Shown piece by piece: positions 1 to 8,446 of a stretch of 64,000 nt of DNA. Position numbers and translations under genes: made by a program. Source of the stretch: Sphingomonas sanguinis NBRC 13937 (GTDB lineage Bacteria > Pseudomonadota > Alphaproteobacteria > Sphingomonadales > Sphingomonadaceae); the NCBI RefSeq assembly GCF_001591005.1, contig NZ_BCTY01000004.1:62001-126000 (forward strand), given 5' to 3'. The notes beneath the pieces are model-generated. The model ran no database searches, was not told where the DNA came from, and was given only the letters and a program-made list of their open reading frames with translations. Positions within the stretch are counted from its first letter, which is position 1; every line of letters starts with the position of its first letter.

Positions 1-246
1 CCCGAGCAGCCGGAACCGCGCGCCCTTGCGCTCGATCGCGGGCACGCAGCTGGTGAAGGCGAGGCCCAGCGCGAAGAAGATGCCGGAGACATAGCGGAAC
101 TGGCTGTCCAGATCGGTCGGGATGACGGGGGCATGACCCAGCCAGTCTGGTCCGCGTACCACGCTGATCCCGCCGATGCCCAGCGGCACCAGGCAGGCGA
201 TGGCGACGACGACCTGGAGCGCGCGCCGTTCGGCCTGCGAAGACAT
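1..246 (-). CDS. DUF4345 family membrane protein, 3' end cut off by window edge
   Basis: Only the first 82 codons are inside the window. The product starts MSSQAERR and has a hydrophobic stretch at about residues 11-28 and another around residues 52-66 (YVSGIFFALGLAFTS), which look like the first two membrane helices. The FRYVSG-FFALGL stretch resembles DUF4345 proteins, small inner-membrane proteins of unknown function. The start codon overlaps the stop of the upstream DUF2721 gene by one base (TGATG), so the two are probably translated together. The family is from pattern memory only. Confidence 0.6.
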   Translation of the reverse strand, partial: MSSQAERRALQVVVAIACLVPLGIGGISVVRGPDWLGHAPVIPTDLDSQFRYVSGIFFALGLAFTSCVPAIERKGARFRLLG

Positions 247-698
247 CAATCCAGGATTTCCTTGCGGACGTGAATGGCGCGCAGCGAAATGCGCACCTCG
301 ATCATGAAGGCGACCAGGCACAGGGTCAGCAGGCAGACCGACAGGATGAAGGCCAGTGCGATCCAGGTGCCGATATGGAATTTGCCCAGGTTGGCGATGA
401 ACAGCACCGCGATGACGATGCAGGCCATGACCGCGCTCGACACCGCCAGGAACAGGGCGGCGTTGATTATCGACATGCGCCGGTCGAGCAGCCGCAGCTC
501 CCATTTGTGGCGCAGGCGCTCTGGCCCGTCATCGACCTTGTGGATCATCATCTCCAGCCCGCGCGCCCGGTCGATCACCCGGGCCAGCCGCCCGGCCAGC
601 ACGTTCAGCAACTGGCCGATCGCGGCGAGAAGGAAAACCGGCGCCAGCGACAGCTGGATGGTCTGGGCGATGGTGGTGACGGCGGGCAATGTGGGCAT
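246..698 (-). CDS. DUF2721 family membrane protein
   Basis: A 150-residue protein of unknown function. The start was set at MPTLPAVTT rather than further upstream, because the upstream frame runs through the intergenic repeat and has no protein-like composition. It has a hydrophobic segment at about residues 16-36, a charged stretch with VIDRARGLE and LLDRRM, then two strong membrane helices near residues 78-100 and 108-132. Helix, charged RxxVIDRxR-type linker and two helices is the usual DUF2721 layout. Its stop overlaps the start of the DUF4345 gene. Confidence 0.75.
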   Translation of the reverse strand: MPTLPAVTTIAQTIQLSLAPVFLLAAIGQLLNVLAGRLARVIDRARGLEMMIHKVDDGPERLRHKWELRLLDRRMSIINAALFLAVSSAVMACIVIAVLFIANLGKFHIGTWIALAFILSVCLLTLCLVAFMIEVRISLRAIHVRKEILD

Positions 699-799
699 CG
701 CCGCAAATGGTGGCGGTTCGGGCCCGGTGGGGCAAGGGGGAATGCGGCTTCGGCGGTGGGGGCTATCAGGGAGTGGTGCCTTGGGAAGCCAATCCTTTT

Positions 800-930
800 C
801 CTCCCCTTGCAGGGGAGGTGGCAGGCCGGAGGCCTGACGGAGGGGTGTCCCGGTCGGCGAAGAAAGACCGTTCACGCGTGCGGTGACACCCCTCCACCAA
901 GCCGAGCATGGTCCCCTCCCCTTACAGGGG
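800..930. repeat. Palindromic intergenic repeat of sphingomonad type
   Basis: The element starts with the palindrome CCTCCCCTTGCAGGGGAGG (800-818) and ends with a related one (CCCCTCCCCTTACAGGGG, 913-930). Between them a perfect 11-bp inverted repeat, GGAGGGGTGTC (839-849) and GACACCCCTCC (885-895), can close a larger hairpin. Related cores recur at 52,556 and 53,892. I recall similar elements scattered between genes in sphingomonad genomes. It lies between a gene ending at 965 on the minus strand and one starting at 698, so it could end or stabilise transcripts. Confidence 0.65.
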
Positions 931-964
931 CGGAATGAGAGGAAGGCCAGACGTCGTCGCGTCG

Positions 965-1273
965 TTACGCCCGGGCGAGCATCTTCTCGGCGCTGGTCTT
1001 CACGAAGTCGCCGATCGGTCCGGCCATCATCGACAGCATCATGGGGATCGCCACCGTACCGCGCAGAGAATCGTCGGCGATGTTCATGTCAGCCTTCACC
1101 GTCTGGCCCATGGCGATGATGGTCAGCATCAGCCGGTCATCGGCGGGCCATTCGGAGGTCACCTGGCCACCGCCGGGGATCTTGGATTCCAGCTTGGGCA
1201 GGCCCTGTTCGATGCGGCGCCGCGCTTCGGCATGACCCAGGGTGTGGGGGATGTCGAAATTGACCGATGCCAT
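965..1273 (-). CDS. Polyhydroxyalkanoic acid system family protein
   Basis: A 102-residue protein starting MASVNFDIPHTLG. The N-terminal DIPHTLGHAEARRRIEQGL stretch, and the C-terminal half ending in DFVKTSAEKMLARA, match the small family annotated as polyhydroxyalkanoic acid system (PHA_gran_rgn) proteins, linked to polyester storage granules. There is no signal peptide, so it should be cytosolic. The downstream ATG was chosen because the ten residues before it are not conserved-looking. No other PHA gene is in the window, so the role rests on family resemblance. Confidence 0.7.
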   Translation of the reverse strand: MASVNFDIPHTLGHAEARRRIEQGLPKLESKIPGGGQVTSEWPADDRLMLTIIAMGQTVKADMNIADDSLRGTVAIPMMLSMMAGPIGDFVKTSAEKMLARA

Positions 1274-1393
1274 GACGCGCAACTCTTTCCTGAACGGGAA
1301 CAATCGCGGGCGGAGTGGCGCGTGCTGACGTAAGCGTCAAGCGTTGTGCGACGAATGACGTGGCGGGAAGGGGTGCTGATCGCGTTGGGGGGA

Positions 1394-1467
1394 TGGAGCG
1401 GGTAACGGGAATCGAACCCGTGTATTCAGCTTGGAAGGCTGCTGCACTACCATTGTGCTATACCCGC
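1394..1467 (-). tRNA. tRNA-Gly(TCC)
   Basis: A complete 74-nt cloverleaf on the minus strand. The acceptor stem GCGGGTA pairs with TACCCGC, the anticodon loop is CTTCCAA with anticodon TCC, the T arm carries GGTTCGATTCC, and the 3' CCA is encoded. Confidence 0.95.
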
Positions 1468-1509
1468 TCAGATCCGGCGCCGTGGTCGACCCTAGCCGAT
1501 CGGCGGGGA

Positions 1510-1595
1510 TGGTGGAAGGGACTGGATTCGAACCAGTGTACGCTCACGCGGGCAGATTTACAGTCTGCTGCCTTTAACCACTCGGCCACCCTTCC
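1510..1595 (-). tRNA. tRNA-Tyr(GTA)
   Basis: A complete 86-nt class II tRNA on the minus strand with a long variable arm. The acceptor stem GGAAGGG pairs with CCCTTCC, the anticodon loop is CTGTAAA with anticodon GTA, and the terminal CCA is encoded. It lies 42 bp upstream of tRNA-Gly in the same direction, as in many alphaproteobacteria, and is probably co-transcribed with it. Confidence 0.95.
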
Positions 1596-1766
1596 GGGGT
1601 GTCACTCCATCGGAGCGAGGCGGGCCCAATGCCGAAGCTGGCGCGGCCTGTCAACGCCGATTTGTGCATTTTGCATGGATGACGCTTGATCCGCTTGCTT
1701 GCATCGCCAGGCGATGGGCCATAGCCTTTGACCCAATCAGGACAAATGACCGGGGGAATGATCGAT

Positions 1767-3377
1767 ATGCGCCCATCCTTGCTCGCCGCGGTGGCGGCGG
1801 CTGCCTTGCTGCCTGTCGCCATGGCCTCCGCGCAGGACCGCACCGTCGCCAACCGGCTGATCGACGAGGGGATGAACCACAGCCAGGTCATGCAGACCGC
1901 GCAGCATCTGACCGACGTGATCGGCCCGCGCATGACCAACAGCCCGGCGATGCGCACCGCTGAAGGCTGGACCGCCGAACAGTTCGCGAAATGGGGTCTA
2001 AAGAACGTCCACAAGGAAGGCTTCGCGTTCGGGCGCGGCTGGTCGATCGAGCGGGCGAGCGTGCGCATGGTGTCGCCCCGCCCGCTGCAGCTGACCGCGA
2101 TCCCCATCGCCTGGACGCCGGGCACCAACGGCACGGTGACCGCGCCGGTCATCGTCGCGCCGATGAAGCGCGAGCGGGATTTCGACAAGTTCCGGGGCCA
2201 GCTGCGCGGCAAGATCGTCATGGTGTCGATGCCTGGCACCGGCGACGAGCAGACCGGCGCGCCCTTCCGCCGCCTGACCGGCGAGGACATCGCCAAGCTC
2301 GACGTCTATGTGCAGCCCGAGCATGATCCCGACAGTGCCGACCGCCGATTGAAGCGGCTCGACTTCGCGCAGAAGCTGGATGCGTTCCTGAAGGCCGAGG
2401 GCGCGGTCGCCTATGTCACGCAGAGCTACCGCGACGGCAAGCTGGTGCATGGCGAAGGCTATCTGTTCGGGCGCGGCGAGACGCCCGCCGTCCCCGGCAT
2501 CGAGCTGGCCGCAGAGGATTATCGCCGCCTCGCGCGCCTGACCAAGACCGGCCCCGCGCCGACGATCGAGGTGCTGAGCGACGTCCGCTACGACGATAGC
2601 GACGTCAACGCCTACAACATCATCGCCGAAATCCCCGGCACCGACCCCAAGGCGGGTTATGTGATGGCGGGTGCGCATCTCGACAGCTGGGTCGCGGGCG
2701 ACGGCGCTTCCGACAATGCGGCGGGCAGCGCGATGATCATGGAGGCCGCGCGTATCCTGGCCGCGACTGGCCAGCGTCCCAAGCGCACCATCCGCTTCGC
2801 GCTGTGGTCGGGCGAGGAGCAGGGCATCCTCGGCTCCATGGCCTATGTCGAACAGCATCTGGCGTCGCGCGGTCGCCCCGACGATGCGCCGCAATCGGGC
2901 CTGAAGCGCTATTATGGCTGGACCAATCGCTGGCCGATCACGCCCAAGCCGGGCTACGATGAACTGGCGGCCTATTTCAACATCGACAATGGTTCGGGCA
3001 AGCTGCGCGGGATCTATGCCGAGAACAACCCGGCGGCGGTGCCGCTGCTGAAGGAATGGCTGTCGCCCTATGCCGCAATGGGCGCGGGTAACGTCGTGCA
3101 GCGGACGACCGGCGGCACCGACCATGTCTTCATGCAGGCGGTCGGGGTGCAGGGTTTCCAGTTCATCCAGGACCCGCTGGATTATGGCAGCCGGACGCAT
3201 CACAGCTCGGCCGATACCTTCGACCATCTGAAGGCCGACGACATGCGCCAGGCCTCGGTCGTGCTCGCCGGGGTCTTGCTCGCGGCGGCGAATGCGGACA
3301 AGGCGTTGCCGCGCCCGCCGGTGCCGACGCAGCCGGCGACGACCAAGCCCTTTGACTACACGGACAACGACGACTGA
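1767..3377 (+). CDS. Exported M28 family zinc aminopeptidase
   Basis: A 536-residue secreted peptidase. The start at 1767 has a GGGGGA ribosome site about 9 bases upstream; the ATG at 1758 directly abuts it. The signal peptide runs MRPSLLAAV to about ASA before QDR. After a region that looks like a PA-type insert, the M28 metal site is visible: H304 and D306 in AHLDSW, D316 in GASDNAAG, E350-E351 in WSGEEQG, D407 in FNIDNGSG and H478 in RTHHSSAD. Such enzymes remove N-terminal residues from peptides using two zinc ions, here in the periplasm or outside the cell. Its stop overlaps the rlmB start (TGATG). Confidence 0.9.
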   Translation: MRPSLLAAVAAAALLPVAMASAQDRTVANRLIDEGMNHSQVMQTAQHLTDVIGPRMTNSPAMRTAEGWTAEQFAKWGLKNVHKEGFAFGRGWSIERASVRMVSPRPLQLTAIPIAWTPGTNGTVTAPVIVAPMKRERDFDKFRGQLRGKIVMVSMPGTGDEQTGAPFRRLTGEDIAKLDVYVQPEHDPDSADRRLKRLDFAQKLDAFLKAEGAVAYVTQSYRDGKLVHGEGYLFGRGETPAVPGIELAAEDYRRLARLTKTGPAPTIEVLSDVRYDDSDVNAYNIIAEIPGTDPKAGYVMAGAHLDSWVAGDGASDNAAGSAMIMEAARILAATGQRPKRTIRFALWSGEEQGILGSMAYVEQHLASRGRPDDAPQSGLKRYYGWTNRWPITPKPGYDELAAYFNIDNGSGKLRGIYAENNPAAVPLLKEWLSPYAAMGAGNVVQRTTGGTDHVFMQAVGVQGFQFIQDPLDYGSRTHHSSADTFDHLKADDMRQASVVLAGVLLAAANADKALPRPPVPTQPATTKPFDYTDNDD

Positions 3378-4120
3378 TGGCACGCCGAGGACATCGCCCC
3401 AGCCAGGCTTCATCCAACCGCCCCCGCTTCTGGGGACGGCATGCGGTGACGGCGGCGCTCGCCAACCCCAACCGGACGGTGCGCAAGATCTGGGGCACGC
3501 GCGAGGCGCTGGCCGCGCTCGACCTGCCGCCGATCCTGCCGGTCACCTTTGCCGATGCGGCGGACCTGGGTCGCCTGGTCCCGGCCGACGCGCCGCACCA
3601 GGGCCTGGTGGCCGAGGTCGATCCGCTAGAGGATATCTGGCTGGGCGACCTGCTGCATGAGGTGCAGGATAACCAGCGGCCGCTGGTGGTGCTGGATCAG
3701 GTGACCGACCCGCACAATGTCGGCGCGATCCTGCGCTCGGCCGCCGCTTTCGACGCGGTGGGCATCGTGACCCAGGACCGCCACGCGCCGCCCGAATCGG
3801 GCACGGTCGCCCGTTCGGCCAGCGGCGCGCTGGAGACGGTGCCGTGGGTGCGTGTGGTGAACCTGGCGCGCGCGCTGGAGGAGATCGCGGAAGCGGGCTT
3901 CTGGCGCATCGGCCTGACCGGCCATGCCAACCAGACGCTGGCCCAGGCGATGGGTACGCAACGCATCTGCATCGTGCTGGGCGCCGAGGGCGAAGGCATG
4001 CGCCAGAATACCGAGGCGCATTGCGACGAACTCGCCAAGCTGCCGATCAGCTCGAAGGTGGAAAGCCTGAACGTCTCGAACGCAGCGGCGATCGCGCTGT
4101 ACGCGGTGGCGGCGCGGTGA
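3377..4120 (+). CDS. rlmB: 23S rRNA (guanosine-2'-O)-methyltransferase RlmB
   Basis: A 247-residue SpoU-family methyltransferase that methylates a ribose in 23S rRNA (G2251 in E. coli) using S-adenosylmethionine. The N-terminal RNA-binding part begins with WGRHAVTAALANP. The knotted SPOUT domain shows the three family motifs: DQVTDPHNVGAILRSAAAF, then IVLGAEGEGM, then LPISSKVESLNVSNAAAIAL at the C-terminus. The length is normal. The first base of its ATG is the last base of the M28 stop codon, so it is probably translated after that gene. A rho-independent terminator follows directly. Confidence 0.93.
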   Translation: MARRGHRPSQASSNRPRFWGRHAVTAALANPNRTVRKIWGTREALAALDLPPILPVTFADAADLGRLVPADAPHQGLVAEVDPLEDIWLGDLLHEVQDNQRPLVVLDQVTDPHNVGAILRSAAAFDAVGIVTQDRHAPPESGTVARSASGALETVPWVRVVNLARALEEIAEAGFWRIGLTGHANQTLAQAMGTQRICIVLGAEGEGMRQNTEAHCDELAKLPISSKVESLNVSNAAAIALYAVAAR

Positions 4121-4127
4121 TTTGGCG

Positions 4128-4159
4128 GGCGGCGGGGGTGGACCCTGCCGCCTTTTTTT
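4128..4159 (+). terminator. Rho-independent terminator of rlmB
   Basis: GGCGGCGGGG (4128-4137) pairs with CCCTGCCGCC (4143-4152) over ten positions with one G:U pair and a five-base loop. Seven T's follow (4153-4159). Confidence 0.85.
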
Positions 4160-4540
4160 GCGCGCAGAGGCGCGGAGGGCGCAGAGAGTAGAAGTGGCAA
4201 GCGCCGGGCGTGCGCTTCGATTTCGCTCAGCGTGGACGGCTGTTGGTACGCGCGGCCACCATTCCCTAACTCCGTTCAGCCTGAGCGAAGTCGAAGGCCA
4301 CGGGATGAGGGTTCGCGCGGAGACGCGGAGGCGCGGAGATGGTGTGTCTGGCCGCAAGGCCCCTCTATCCTCGCGAGCCGCCGCAAAAGTCTGCCGGTCG
4401 TGATGGCAGGCTCCGCTTGCCCCGCGCCGGACATCTCCGCGCCTCCGCGTCTCCGCGCGAACACAATCTCTTGGATAAGCCGGAATGCCACCCAACAGGA
4501 CGGCACCTCTGCGCCCTCCGCGCCTCTGCGCGCAAAAAAA
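4153..4540. repeat. Nested perfect inverted repeats (34 bp outside, 30 bp inside)
   Basis: This gene-free stretch is built from inverted repeats inside each other. The outer pair is a perfect 34-bp match (4153-4186 against 4507-4540), running from the T tract through GCGCGCAGAGGCGCGGAGG. The inner pair is a perfect 30-bp match (4312-4341 against 4432-4461) with the related core GCGCGGAGACGCGGAGG. A third, imperfect pair lies at 4214-4238 and 4272-4296 and carries the common CTTCGACTTCGCTCAG-type repeat. The outer arms contain the T tracts of both flanking terminators. No reading frame in it looks like a protein. Confidence 0.85.
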
Positions 4541-4564
4541 GAGGCGGGGCCGAAACCCCGCCTC
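4534..4564 (-). terminator. Rho-independent terminator of the ferredoxin gene
   Basis: Read on the minus strand, GAGGCGGGG pairs with CCCCGCCTC (4556-4564 and 4541-4549) around a six-base loop. Seven T's follow (4540-4534). It lies 24 bp past the ferredoxin stop. Confidence 0.85.
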
Positions 4565-4587
4565 CGACGTTCCGACGCAATGCGCCG

Positions 4588-4905
4588 TCAGTCTTCCGCC
4601 GCGATCCGTACCCGCATCCCGTCCTGCGCCGCGCCGAAGGGCAGCTGGCACGACAGGCGCGAGGTTGCGTCCCGGTCGCTGGTCGAATCGAGCAGGTCGT
4701 CCTCGTCCGGGCCGATCGCTGGCAGCGTGTCGGCAAAGGCCGGATCGACATGCACATGGCAGGTCGCGCAGGAACAGCATCCGCCGCACAGCGCCAGCAG
4801 TTCGTCGACACCGGCGTCGCGAATGACTTCCATCACCGACAGTCCGGCCTCGCCGTCGATTTCGCGTTCTTCCCCGTCGCGGGTCACGACGATAAGCTTG
4901 GGCAT
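4588..4905 (-). CDS. 2Fe-2S ferredoxin, adrenodoxin type
   Basis: A 105-residue electron carrier of the cytosol. The cluster ligands are C40, C46, C49 (C-x5-C-x2-C within [12 protein letters not shown]) and C86 in LSCQL, the arrangement of vertebrate-type and bacterial adrenodoxin-like ferredoxins. An extra cysteine, C43 or C44, sits inside the loop. The start at MPKLIVV is preferred because AAGGAG lies seven bases upstream; the ATG two codons earlier is too close to it. Such ferredoxins feed cytochromes P450 or Rieske oxygenases, but no partner is adjacent. It is bounded by its own terminator. Confidence 0.9.
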   Translation of the reverse strand: MPKLIVVTRDGEEREIDGEAGLSVMEVIRDAGVDELLALCGGCCSCATCHVHVDPAFADTLPAIGPDEDDLLDSTSDRDATSRLSCQLPFGAAQDGMRVRIAAED

Positions 4906-4974
4906 GTCCATTCTCCTTGTCGGACCTGATGTTGCAAGCGCCTCTGCCGGGCCTGAACGCACGGATCAAGCATC

Positions 4975-5604
4975 ATGGGCCTGAGTGCCGAACAGATTCG
5001 CGACAGCATGGATGCGCTCGCCGCCGCCGAGCCCGCCATCGCGGCGGCGTTGCAGCGGATCGGCTATCCCGCGCCGCGCATCCGAGCGCGCGGTTATGCG
5101 ACCCTGGTCCGCACGATCCTGGGCCAGCAGGTCTCGGTCGCCTCGGCCGATGCGCATTGGCGGCGGCTGCATGAGCTGCTTGGCGATGCGAGTGATCCGA
5201 CCCGGCTCCACGGCGTCACCGATGAAGAACTGCGCGGTGCTGGCATCTCGCGGCAAAAGGCGGGCTATCTGCGCAGCCTGGCGGAGGAGGTGACGAGCGG
5301 CCGCCTGAACCTGTCCGACCTGCCCGAGGATGATGAGGAAGCGATCGCCAAGCTGGTCGCGGTCAAGGGTATCGGCCGCTGGTCGGCGGAGGTCTATCTG
5401 CTGTTCGCGGAAGGGCGCACCGATATCTGGCCAGCAGGCGACCTGGCGGTGCAGATCGAGATGGGGCGCATCCTGGGACATGATACGCGCCCGTCAGAGA
5501 AGCAGGTCCGCGCGCTGGCCGAAGCCTTCCGCCCCCACCGCAGCGCGCTCGCGATCTTTACCTGGCACCATTACGGCGCCGGGGCCGATGCCGCCCCGGT
5601 GTAA
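4975..5604 (+). CDS. DNA-3-methyladenine glycosylase (AlkA-like, HhH-GPD)
   Basis: A 209-residue base-excision repair enzyme that removes alkylated bases from DNA. The helix-hairpin-helix lies at about residues 127-140 (LVAVKGIGRWSAEV), and the GPD loop follows as DIWPAGDLAVQ, where D156 is the expected catalytic aspartate. The glutamine-rich LGQQVS stretch near residue 50 is also typical of the family. It is the short form common in alphaproteobacteria, without the N-terminal Ada-type or TBP-like domain of E. coli AlkA. It stands alone between divergent and convergent neighbours. Confidence 0.88.
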   Translation: MGLSAEQIRDSMDALAAAEPAIAAALQRIGYPAPRIRARGYATLVRTILGQQVSVASADAHWRRLHELLGDASDPTRLHGVTDEELRGAGISRQKAGYLRSLAEEVTSGRLNLSDLPEDDEEAIAKLVAVKGIGRWSAEVYLLFAEGRTDIWPAGDLAVQIEMGRILGHDTRPSEKQVRALAEAFRPHRSALAIFTWHHYGAGADAAPV

Positions 5605-5607
5605 GAA

Positions 5608-5787
5608 TCAGTGGCGGTCGGGCGTGTGACGCGTCGCCACGCCGACCAGGATGGCCGTCGACAGCAGGATCGACGATACGAGCCCGCCGATCGCCAACAA
5701 GCCCACCGGTGTCACTTGAATCTTGGCGCGAAGGGAGACGTGGCGGCCGAGCGTCACGCGCAGCATGGCGATATTGGACTGGGGCAT
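5608..5787 (-). CDS. Small single-pass membrane protein (59 residues)
   Basis: An open frame of 59 codons starting MPQSNIAML and ending RHTPDRH. It has a basic N-terminal half (LRVTLGRHVSLRAKIQ), then one hydrophobic helix at about residues 28-49 (GLLAIGGLVSSILLSTAILV). The charge pattern and third-position GC look like real coding sequence, and an in-frame stop lies four codons upstream. I do not recognise a family. No good ribosome site is visible. It ends 3 bp from the convergent glycosylase gene. Confidence 0.5.
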   Translation of the reverse strand: MPQSNIAMLRVTLGRHVSLRAKIQVTPVGLLAIGGLVSSILLSTAILVGVATRHTPDRH

Positions 5788-5817
5788 GGCCGATCAACGC
5801 GTCATTGGCCCAGCCGT

Positions 5818-6984
5818 TCATTTATACGGGCCGTACCTTTGCGCGATGCGGGAGGCGGCTTGCGGGATCGGCCGGTCGGGGTTGAGCTGCACGAGCCTGA
5901 CGCCGGTCGGTGCCATCGCCTGGCGTACGTCCGGCCAGACATCGGCCCGCGCCGCGACATAGAGCGTGACTTTGCTCAGTGAGCCTCGGGGAACTGACGC
6001 GGCGAGCTTGCGCAAGACGGGGACCAGATTGGACGAAGAGAGGGACGCCAGCGCGACATGGTCGGCATAAGTCTTGGTCACGGCTTCACGCAGCCATGTC
6101 TCGGTGATGGCATAATCCGCCGCCTTGGGATCGCGAAGGACCTTGGTGGCGGGAAACGCCGCGCCGTGGGTCACGCGCTCCACTGCTTCGAGCAGATAGC
6201 CGTGCCATTCGCCCTGTTCATTCTTAGCGGGGCCCAGCAATGGGGCGAGGAAAGCAGCCTTTTCCTGTGCTGCTTCCGCCACCTGTTCGGCATGGATTTG
6301 GCGGCCGGTCGCCAGGGCCTGCTCCCATGCCAGGCCGCTGGCGGGCGACGTGACGCCGGTCGATGGATCGATGATCATCTCGACATAGGCCCGTTCGCCT
6401 AAGGACTCGATCGCTGGAATGATGATGGGGATGACGACCCGGCCATCGGACGCGAAGCGTGGCTGTCCCCGCCACCGGATCGAGCTGGTTGAATGGGGGA
6501 GTGCGTCGATATAATATTGCGGCATCATGTCGGACAGGGCCAGCGCCCGAACCTTATCACCCCTCTCATCATAAATGACCACGGCATGCGGACCATAGCC
6601 CGTAGTATGCCAGTTATCGAAGGTGACGGTGTAGCGGCCGTCATCGCGCACGATCACCTCGACAGGCGCGACGAAATTGATGATCGGCTTGTCCCACACC
6701 TTGCGCCAAGTGTTGTCCCTCCACGTTTCGACCCGCGCGGTCGCCTGGGTAGGCCCGGTTTCCGCCTGCCCCGCAGGTTCGACGCCTTTCACCTTGTCCT
6801 CGAAATAGGCGAGCTGGCTTTCCAGGTCGCGCGGAACGACGATGACACGTGCTTGCCCATGGCAGGACGTGAAGGTCCGAGTCGTCGGTAACGCCCAGCT
6901 ATCGGCGCAGGACGGCGACGGAATGAACGAGGTGCCGAGGATGGCGAGGCCGGTCAGAACCGCTATGCGTGCAAATCTCATCAT
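5818..6984 (-). CDS. Exported protein of unknown function
   Basis: A 388-residue protein with a clear signal peptide (MMRFARIAVLTGLAILG, cleavage near SCA before DSWALP). The mature protein begins DSWALPTTRTFTSCHGQARV, which suggests a beta-rich domain meant to present a processed sequence. The middle holds VTFDNWHTTGYGPHAVVIYD, and the C-terminal third is helical and ends YGPYK. I see no catalytic motif and cannot name a family. The start is one of two adjacent ATGs; the second, at 6981, is equally possible. It is divergent from pmbA, with about 115 bp between the start codons. Confidence 0.7.
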   Translation of the reverse strand: MMRFARIAVLTGLAILGTSFIPSPSCADSWALPTTRTFTSCHGQARVIVVPRDLESQLAYFEDKVKGVEPAGQAETGPTQATARVETWRDNTWRKVWDKPIINFVAPVEVIVRDDGRYTVTFDNWHTTGYGPHAVVIYDERGDKVRALALSDMMPQYYIDALPHSTSSIRWRGQPRFASDGRVVIPIIIPAIESLGERAYVEMIIDPSTGVTSPASGLAWEQALATGRQIHAEQVAEAAQEKAAFLAPLLGPAKNEQGEWHGYLLEAVERVTHGAAFPATKVLRDPKAADYAITETWLREAVTKTYADHVALASLSSSNLVPVLRKLAASVPRGSLSKVTLYVAARADVWPDVRQAMAPTGVRLVQLNPDRPIPQAASRIAQRYGPYK

Positions 6985-7099
6985 CTCTCTGCCCGACCCC
7001 AGACTGTGCGCCGTCATTGGGACATCAGTGAGCCCTGTTTGGCAATGCCGTTGCAAGCGGGTCTGGCATCCCGCCGCCCGCGCCCCTAAGTCCCTAACC

Positions 7100-8446
7100 A
7101 TGCTGACTCCCGAACAGGCCCGCGACCGGGCCGCCGATATCGTTGCCCGTGCCCGTGCTGCCGGTGCCGACGCCGCCGATGCGGTCTTTGCCGCCGATGC
7201 CGCGCTGGAGGTGTCGGTGCGCCTCGGCGCTCTCGAGGATGTCGGGCGGTCGGAGAGCGAGGAACTGGGACTGCGCGTGTTCGTCGGGCGGCGTTCGGCC
7301 AGCGTCTCGACCTCGGACCTGTCGGGCGATGCGATGGCCCTCGCGGTCGAGCGTGCCGTCGCTATGGCGCGCGAGGCGCCCGAGGATCGCTGGGCGGGGC
7401 TGGCCCCCGAAGAGCGGCTCCTGCACGGCGCCCCGCCGATGCTCGACCTGGACGATGGCGGCGAGGTCGAGCCCGAAGCCTTGCGCACCGCCGCCTTGGC
7501 GGCCGAGGAAGCCGCGCGGGCCGTGGCAGGCGTCACCAATTCCGAAGGCGGCGGTGCGTCCGCTTCGCGTGTCGTCTCGGCGCTGGCGACCAGCCATGGC
7601 TTTGCGGCGGGTTATGGCGCCACCGGATACGGCCTGTCGGTCAGCGTGGTGGCGGGCGAGGGCGCGAACATGCAGCGCGACTATGCCCATCACGGCGCAC
7701 GTCTGCGTCGCCTGCTCGAAAGCCCCGAGGCGATCGGGACGCGGGCGGGCGAGCGGACCGTGGCGCGGCTGAATCCCGGCAAGCTGGCGAGCGGAGCGAT
7801 GCCGGTCGTCTATGACCCGCGCGTGGGATCGTCGCTGATCGGCCATCTCGTCTCGGCGATCGCGGGGGCGGCAATTACGCGGCGGACCAGCTTCCTGCTC
7901 GACCGGATCGGCGAGCGGGTGATGGCGGAGGGTATCCGGGTCGAGGACGATCCCCATCGCCCCCATGGCCTGCGCTCGCGACCCTTCGACGGCGAGGGGC
8001 TGGCGGTGTCGCCGACCGCCATCGTCGAGGACGGCGTGCTGGAGACCTGGCTGCTCGACTCCGCGTCGGCGCGGCAGCTGGGGCTGGAGCCGACCGGCCA
8101 TGCCGCGCGCGGGACGGCGGGGGCGCCGGGCGTGTCGACCAGCAACCTGTTCATGGCGGCGGGCCGTATACCGGTCGAAACGATGATCGCCTACATCGCC
8201 GATGGCGTCTATGTCACCGAGCTGATCGGCAGCGGCGTCAATCCCGTGACCGGCGACTATAGTCGGGGCGCGGCGGGGTTCCGCATCGTGAACGGGCAAA
8301 TCGCCGAGCCGGTTGCGGAGTTCACCGTGGCGGGTAACCTGAAGGACATGTTCCTCGCCATGACCCCGGCCAACGACCTGGAATTCCGCTACGGCGTCAA
8401 CGTGCCGACCCTGCGCATTGATGGAATGACGGTTGCCAGCAGCTGA
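7100..8446 (+). CDS. pmbA: Metalloprotease PmbA/TldE
   Basis: A 448-residue member of the TldD/PmbA family, the usual length for PmbA. In E. coli, TldD and TldE together process modified peptides such as microcin B17 precursor and degrade CcdA. Visible family features are EELGLRVFVGRRSASVSTSD near the N-terminus and a C-terminal domain with ETWLLDSASARQLG, STSNLFM and GVYVTELIGSGVNPVTGDYS. TldD, which carries the HExxxH zinc site, is not in this window. The ATG at 7100 was chosen because longer frames lack family sequence. The next gene starts inside its last codons. Confidence 0.9.
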   Translation: MLTPEQARDRAADIVARARAAGADAADAVFAADAALEVSVRLGALEDVGRSESEELGLRVFVGRRSASVSTSDLSGDAMALAVERAVAMAREAPEDRWAGLAPEERLLHGAPPMLDLDDGGEVEPEALRTAALAAEEAARAVAGVTNSEGGGASASRVVSALATSHGFAAGYGATGYGLSVSVVAGEGANMQRDYAHHGARLRRLLESPEAIGTRAGERTVARLNPGKLASGAMPVVYDPRVGSSLIGHLVSAIAGAAITRRTSFLLDRIGERVMAEGIRVEDDPHRPHGLRSRPFDGEGLAVSPTAIVEDGVLETWLLDSASARQLGLEPTGHAARGTAGAPGVSTSNLFMAAGRIPVETMIAYIADGVYVTELIGSGVNPVTGDYSRGAAGFRIVNGQIAEPVAEFTVAGNLKDMFLAMTPANDLEFRYGVNVPTLRIDGMTVASS

